NCBI GenBank assembly: GCA_965242795.1
Contig: OZ251505.1
Coordinates: 744,001 to 808,000, forward strand
Length of the DNA: 64,000 nt
Reading direction: 5' to 3'
Origin: Bin18 sp965242795
GTDB taxonomy: Bacteria > Desulfobacterota > Binatia > Bin18
Of the stretch, positions 60,142 to 64,000 are shown piece by piece (position 1 is the stretch's first letter; each line of letters begins with the position of its first letter). The notes below the pieces were generated by a model. It did no database searches, was not told where the DNA came from, and saw only the letters and a program-made list of their open reading frames with translations. Both the position numbers and the translations under genes were made by a program.

Positions 60142-61173
60142 CTACCGAGAGCGGAACTCGACGAGACGCGTATGTGGCACAAGCTGGTCCATATTTTGCA
60201 ATGTGAAACCCTTTCCTCTCGTTGCAAGCAGTAGCTTACGCATATCCTCGCGGCGGACGCTGAAACCACGACCGGCGATGCAGGCGATCACTTCGAATTT
60301 TGGATGCTCCGGCGGTTGCCCCACCGTACTGAGCGATCCGAGATGCTGCACGCGTGTCACCTTGTCGCGCGCCGTCCCGTCGTCTTCGGTGAGTTTCGCT
60401 TCGATCACGACCTGTGGGTTGAACTCGTTGGGAATGATGAAGTCCGAGGCTTGATCGAACCCCGGCAGCCGTTCGGCTCGTTTGGTCTTGCGGAAGCTGA
60501 TGCCGGCACGAGACAGGACGTCTTCAATCGCGTTTTCCACGACGTTGCCGACGAGCTCGCTGATAGAGTCGCGGTGCCCCGCGAATGGCCGGCCAAGAAA
60601 ACGCTCATAGAGCACCATCGAATAGGGCACACCCAACTCCGCAGCCGATTGGAGACTGTCAGGCCCCATCGCCGTATCCGCCTTGTCGAATCGGTGCAGT
60701 CTGTCCGAGGAGACGACTGGCGAACCCGATTGGAGGATGAGACAAGCTGAGTCCACCATTGCACGGACGCGACGTTCTGTAGTGCTCCCATTTCTCGGAA
60801 GCGACGTTTCCGGAGCCATACGGATACTGCGGTCAATCGTACGTGCGGCACTCTGAGTGACTTTCACGTCGGCGTACTGGCTGGTGAAATACGCCCATTC
60901 CGGTGGCGTGAATCCCAGCATACAGCGGAGAACAATGAACGAAATCGGCGTCTCGAATACTGCCGGGGCGACCGTTGCCGAAGTGATTTCCAGAAAGTTG
61001 CCGGTTGCCTTTTTCAAAGCTTCGTATCCCGCCTCGAACGCAGGAAACTCGACGAATCCCTTTCCTTTCGGCATGACGAGGAACTCGGACTCCAGACATC
61101 CGAACACCGCATCGACGGAGCCGTCCAGGTTGGATCGGACCTCGTCGAAACCAACTTCAAAAGGAAACGGCAT
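60142..61173 (-). CDS. PD-(D/E)xK restriction endonuclease
   Basis: A 343-residue protein. A nuclease core is visible at ~255-275: Asp in QASDFIIPNE followed by VVIEAKLTED (ExK), preceded by NVVENAIEDVLSRAG. The N-terminal 200 residues were not recognised. Its ATG (61173) lies 17 bases inside the end of the methyltransferase gene, so the pair is translationally coupled, the expected layout of a type II restriction-modification system. The target sequence is unknown. Confidence 0.75.
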   Translation of the reverse strand: MPFPFEVGFDEVRSNLDGSVDAVFGCLESEFLVMPKGKGFVEFPAFEAGYEALKKATGNFLEITSATVAPAVFETPISFIVLRCMLGFTPPEWAYFTSQYADVKVTQSAARTIDRSIRMAPETSLPRNGSTTERRVRAMVDSACLILQSGSPVVSSDRLHRFDKADTAMGPDSLQSAAELGVPYSMVLYERFLGRPFAGHRDSISELVGNVVENAIEDVLSRAGISFRKTKRAERLPGFDQASDFIIPNEFNPQVVIEAKLTEDDGTARDKVTRVQHLGSLSTVGQPPEHPKFEVIACIAGRGFSVRREDMRKLLLATRGKGFTLQNMDQLVPHTRLVEFRSR

Positions 61174-63349
61174 CGTAACGTTCTTGCTCAGCGAGGGGAA
61201 TCGAGAATAAGGGGCCTGATGGGTGCGGTCTCGGACGCTGGGTCGTCGCCGATTCGATAATCCGATCGGCATCTCCGAACGCGGCCAGCGTTTCAGCCAC
61301 CGCCGAGAGTTTTCGCGGTGTAGAGAGCGAAGCATTCCAACTCTGACGAAGCTTCCATATTGCCATACGAGTCAGATGACCATGCACGACGCATCGGATG
61401 TCCCCGTGCGTCAGCGACCGCCCGGCCATGCGGAGATGATCGAGATCTTCGGCGACGATAGCCGCGAGATGGTCCGCGGTGTCGGAGAGCCAGCGGCGCG
61501 GCGTTCGCCCGGAAGATCGACAAACGAAAATGGTATCGATGATAGAGGACGACGTTCCATGTATGTGAATAGAGCCGCCCATTTCCGCGGGGCAGGGAAG
61601 TGAAGCGGAACACACCAAGCCGGCATCCAGAATCGCTACCCCGACGGCGCAATAGGCTTCCACCTTGTTATGATGGTAAGTGAATGCGAGTGGGGCACCG
61701 AGCTTCAACGCTCGGGCCATACGGCGGTAGGCCGCGGAAAGCCCTTCGGTAAAAAAGACCAGGTCGCGCCCCTGGGTGACGTTGCCGGTCAATTCCTCCG
61801 GGGACCGGGTCGATGGACCATGAAATCCCTCGGTATCGGTTCCGACGAGACGGCGCAGCCAGACGTAACAAAAGTCCATCAATTCTCCATATTGGACGTT
61901 CCCGAAATACGGCGGGTCGGTGAACACGGCATCGAGACTTCGCGGAGCGAGTTCGACCTGCATGGCGCTCTGACAACGGAGGGTGACGACACGCCTGCGA
62001 CTGTTGCCCTGCTCGCCTATGCGTTCGTCCGGGGTTGGAATACGGACGTTTCGCGAACCGCTCCGCTGAACCTCGAACGGAGTATCGCAGTAGCTTTTCG
62101 CTTTGACGTATTTATCGACGATGTTGGACCAGCCGCCGGAGCCGACGTTCGAGCCGTTTCCATTCACGACCCCGAGCAAGTTCGATTCACATTGGATCAG
62201 ACTGACCGGGAATCCGTGCACGGAGAAGACGTCCAGAGATTTGAGGGCCGCGGCATCGTACCGGCAGAGCATGTTTTGATACCGGAGGAGATCCGAAAGA
62301 TTCGTCGCGAGCGCCTGGCGTATGCGCGTGTTCTCGACCGAGGCGATGCATCGACAACTCAATTCCAATCCCAGTAACTGCCGCGGATTGAACAGATCTT
62401 TGTAGTGAAGATAGCCCCAGCGATGGAGACGGGCGGTTTCATCTCCAGGAGGGATTTCCTCGTCCGGCACGAACTGCGGAACGAGCCTCTCACAACGCTT
62501 CACCGCGGCATCGATACGCGCAAAATCCTCAGCATCCGGTTTCTTGAAGAATCTGCCCTTGTGTTCCGCTTTCCGTTCGGGATTGTAGTATTCGATCGCG
62601 AACATACGATGCGACAAAGGGCGGCAGACGTCGGCAGGGTACGTATTGAGGTATCCACAGTGCGGGCATTCGCAACGCCCTTTCCCAGCCGGTCCCGGCT
62701 CGCGGAGAGCGGCCCCGCACGTCGCGCAATTTTCCGCGTTTTTGCGGTCGTCCACTTCGTTGAGGTCATGACACTCGGGACAGATGAACACGTTTCTTGT
62801 ATGCCGCCGGTTCTGCGCAAGAAGATAGCCGGGAAACAGATCGACTCGCCGTCCGCAATCTCGACAATCGAGCACCTTGACCCAGAGAAAGGATTTGACC
62901 GGAACGTCACGGTCACCATACCGCGGGCAATCGGTACGATAATAACGACCGATTTCTTTCCTTAACGTGTCGATGAGGGTGTCGGCCGTTGCCCGATACC
63001 TTGGAAGGTCGATGTCCCGGACTTCTTCGCGGACGATCCAGGCCGACATCGGATTGACGTCGAAACCCTGTACGTCACAGCCGACTCGGTTCGCCTCGAT
63101 CAGCGGCGTCCCGCCGCCCATGAAAGGGTCCGCGATGCGGATGCCCGGCAAATCGTTGGCGCGGAAGAACGTCTCTTCCAGAGGGGCGTCGCCGAATTCC
63201 GCAAGAATCAACCCGCGAAACAGGGTTCCCGGGCGTCGGGCGAACCATTTGTGAACCCCTATGATCGGACGGTAATTCTGCTGGATCTGTTTTTCCCTGA
63301 GCGCCATTGCCGCGATCAGAGAAACGTCGAACCGTTGCTCGATACTCAT
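61157..63349 (-). CDS. DNA methyltransferase with zinc-ribbon insert (DUF1156-like)
   Basis: A 730-residue DNA methyltransferase. SAM motif I DPFMGGGTPLIEANRVGCDV lies at ~94-113 and the catalytic motif TDPPYFGNVQYGELMDF at ~478-494. Between them are cysteine pairs (CRDCG, CPEC, CATCG, CECPHCG at ~160-240) forming probable zinc ribbons. The N-terminus (MALREKQIQQNYRPIIGVHK WFARR split here for length) resembles DUF1156 / adenine-specific methylases. It is followed by the coupled nuclease gene. Confidence 0.85.
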   Translation of the reverse strand: MSIEQRFDVSLIAAMALREKQIQQNYRPIIGVHKWFARRPGTLFRGLILAEFGDAPLEETFFRANDLPGIRIADPFMGGGTPLIEANRVGCDVQGFDVNPMSAWIVREEVRDIDLPRYRATADTLIDTLRKEIGRYYRTDCPRYGDRDVPVKSFLWVKVLDCRDCGRRVDLFPGYLLAQNRRHTRNVFICPECHDLNEVDDRKNAENCATCGAALREPGPAGKGRCECPHCGYLNTYPADVCRPLSHRMFAIEYYNPERKAEHKGRFFKKPDAEDFARIDAAVKRCERLVPQFVPDEEIPPGDETARLHRWGYLHYKDLFNPRQLLGLELSCRCIASVENTRIRQALATNLSDLLRYQNMLCRYDAAALKSLDVFSVHGFPVSLIQCESNLLGVVNGNGSNVGSGGWSNIVDKYVKAKSYCDTPFEVQRSGSRNVRIPTPDERIGEQGNSRRRVVTLRCQSAMQVELAPRSLDAVFTDPPYFGNVQYGELMDFCYVWLRRLVGTDTEGFHGPSTRSPEELTGNVTQGRDLVFFTEGLSAAYRRMARALKLGAPLAFTYHHNKVEAYCAVGVAILDAGLVCSASLPCPAEMGGSIHIHGTSSSIIDTIFVCRSSGRTPRRWLSDTADHLAAIVAEDLDHLRMAGRSLTHGDIRCVVHGHLTRMAIWKLRQSWNASLSTPRKLSAVAETLAAFGDADRIIESATTQRPRPHPSGPLFSIPLAEQERYDAVSF

Positions 63350-63420
63350 GGCGCTCAGGTGGAGAGTCCGTTAACCCTCCACGACGGTCGGACGGAGACC
63401 GTTTCGTTCACAGCGGGCGG

Positions 63421-64000
63421 TCATTTCTGCATCCGGCGGATGACGGCGCGGGCAAAGGACTCGATGGTCTGCCGGGCGTCGGTCACGGGCTGCACCGCGA
63501 CCTGCTTGATGCCCGCCTTCTGCATGGCACGGACCGCGTCGAGCACCTCGTCTTTCGTGCCCGTCAAGGTCGTGGCGCGGATCATCTTTTCCGTGACCAG
63601 CGGCTCGTGCTCCTTCTTGAAGCCCTGCAGATAGCCCGCGTACAGCTTGAGGTGGCGCGTTTCGATCGACCCCTCGGGTTCGCGGTAGGCGTTCTTGAAG
63701 GCGGCCAGGTCGTCGCGCAGGTCGGCCGGCAGATCCATCGGATCGGGACACGAGAACGCGAAGATGTTGCTCGACGAGGAGACGAACGGACCGACCGCCT
63801 GCCGCACCGCGGAGGTCTCCAGCTTCTCGCCCTTGGCGGTCACGTGGAACGCGGTCATGCACAGCGTGTAGATGCGCTTGGGGTTGCGGCCGGCGCGCTC
63901 GGCCCCGGCGCGGATGTGGTTCATCGCGAATTCGATCAGGCTCGGGCTGACCGCGCCGAACAGGATGATCCCGTCGGCGATCTCACCCGCCAACTCCAGC
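63421..64000 (-). CDS. LLM-class flavin oxidoreductase, truncated by window edge
   Basis: The C-terminal ~192 residues of a luciferase-like (F420- or FMN-dependent) oxidoreductase. The frame is still open at base 64000 (LELAGEIADGIILFGAVSPS), so the N-terminus lies outside. Motifs: RIYTLCMTAFHV, FVSSSSNIFAFSC and AVQPVTDARQTIESF. The fragment at 59789 is a degraded duplicate of its 3' part. The ATG at 63993 is internal to the family domain. Confidence 0.85.
   Translation of the reverse strand, partial: LELAGEIADGIILFGAVSPSLIEFAMNHIRAGAERAGRNPKRIYTLCMTAFHVTAKGEKLETSAVRQAVGPFVSSSSNIFAFSCPDPMDLPADLRDDLAAFKNAYREPEGSIETRHLKLYAGYLQGFKKEHEPLVTEKMIRATTLTGTKDEVLDAVRAMQKAGIKQVAVQPVTDARQTIESFARAVIRRMQK

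Noticed and set aside
1..64000. tRNA or rRNA genes
   Set aside because: No cloverleaf with a TTCGA arm in context or rRNA-like conserved block was seen by eye; a covariance search would be decisive.

Overview
The window is GC-rich DNA from a Gram-negative bacterium: it encodes an outer-membrane barrel, an outer-membrane efflux lipoprotein and a Tat-exported copper oxidase. No rRNA or tRNA gene was seen. The mix of luciferase-like flavin oxidoreductases, SnoaL-like and cupin proteins, metal genes and many short intergenic palindromes would fit an uncultured proteobacterium-like or Tectomicrobia-like lineage. That placement is a guess; nothing here fixes the taxon.

Region by region. 1-2915: the end of an MFS exporter, a methylmalonyl-CoA-epimerase-like protein and a flavin monooxygenase. 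3409-16136 (minus strand): a phage-tail-like module of tape measure, coiled-coil/TM protein, small tail protein, 1702-residue tip/fibre protein and two distal unknowns, with no capsid, portal, terminase, integrase or lysis enzyme. 16357-22373: small membrane-anchored proteins on the plus strand, several built from a helical repeat of about 24 residues, interrupted by a second, rearranged tape-measure copy (18326-20365). This is the least explained part of the window. 22647-23294: a multi-pass membrane protein. 23571-31528: a zinc island (Zur-like regulator, small secreted protein, outer-membrane barrel with a His/Asp/Glu-rich loop, ZnuA, MerC, ZnuC, ZnuB, CDF-like, ZIP and a small Cys-rich protein). 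31767-34414: an efflux lipoprotein and a multicopper oxidase. 34894-36700: cupin, SnoaL-like protein, elongation factor P, cupin. 37032-41560: PTE-like hydrolase, threonine aldolase, HslR-like S4 protein and M20 amidohydrolase.

41769-48044 is a defence island: HigBA, a frameshifted type IIG restriction-modification gene, a TIR-like (DUF1863) gene overlapping a multi-TM gene, a DUF4143 ATPase and seven 23-bp tandem repeats. 48106-58201 is mostly metabolic: DoxX, SMP-30, SnoaL, a three-OB-fold exported protein, CoA-transferase, broken hicA with hicB, SDR, acyl-CoA dehydrogenase, aminotransferase, and a flavin oxidoreductase paired with a MaoC-like protein. 58352-64000 holds an intact hicAB, a decayed vapBC, and a methyltransferase/nuclease pair set between a truncated and a longer copy of the same flavin-oxidoreductase gene.

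Three repeat families recur between genes: CTCTCCC/GGGAGAG palindromes, TTCGACAGGCTCA-type repeats, and CGTCATTCCGGCGAAAGCC-type repeats. Several genes are broken by single-base shifts, some in homopolymers, so true decay and assembly error both remain possible.
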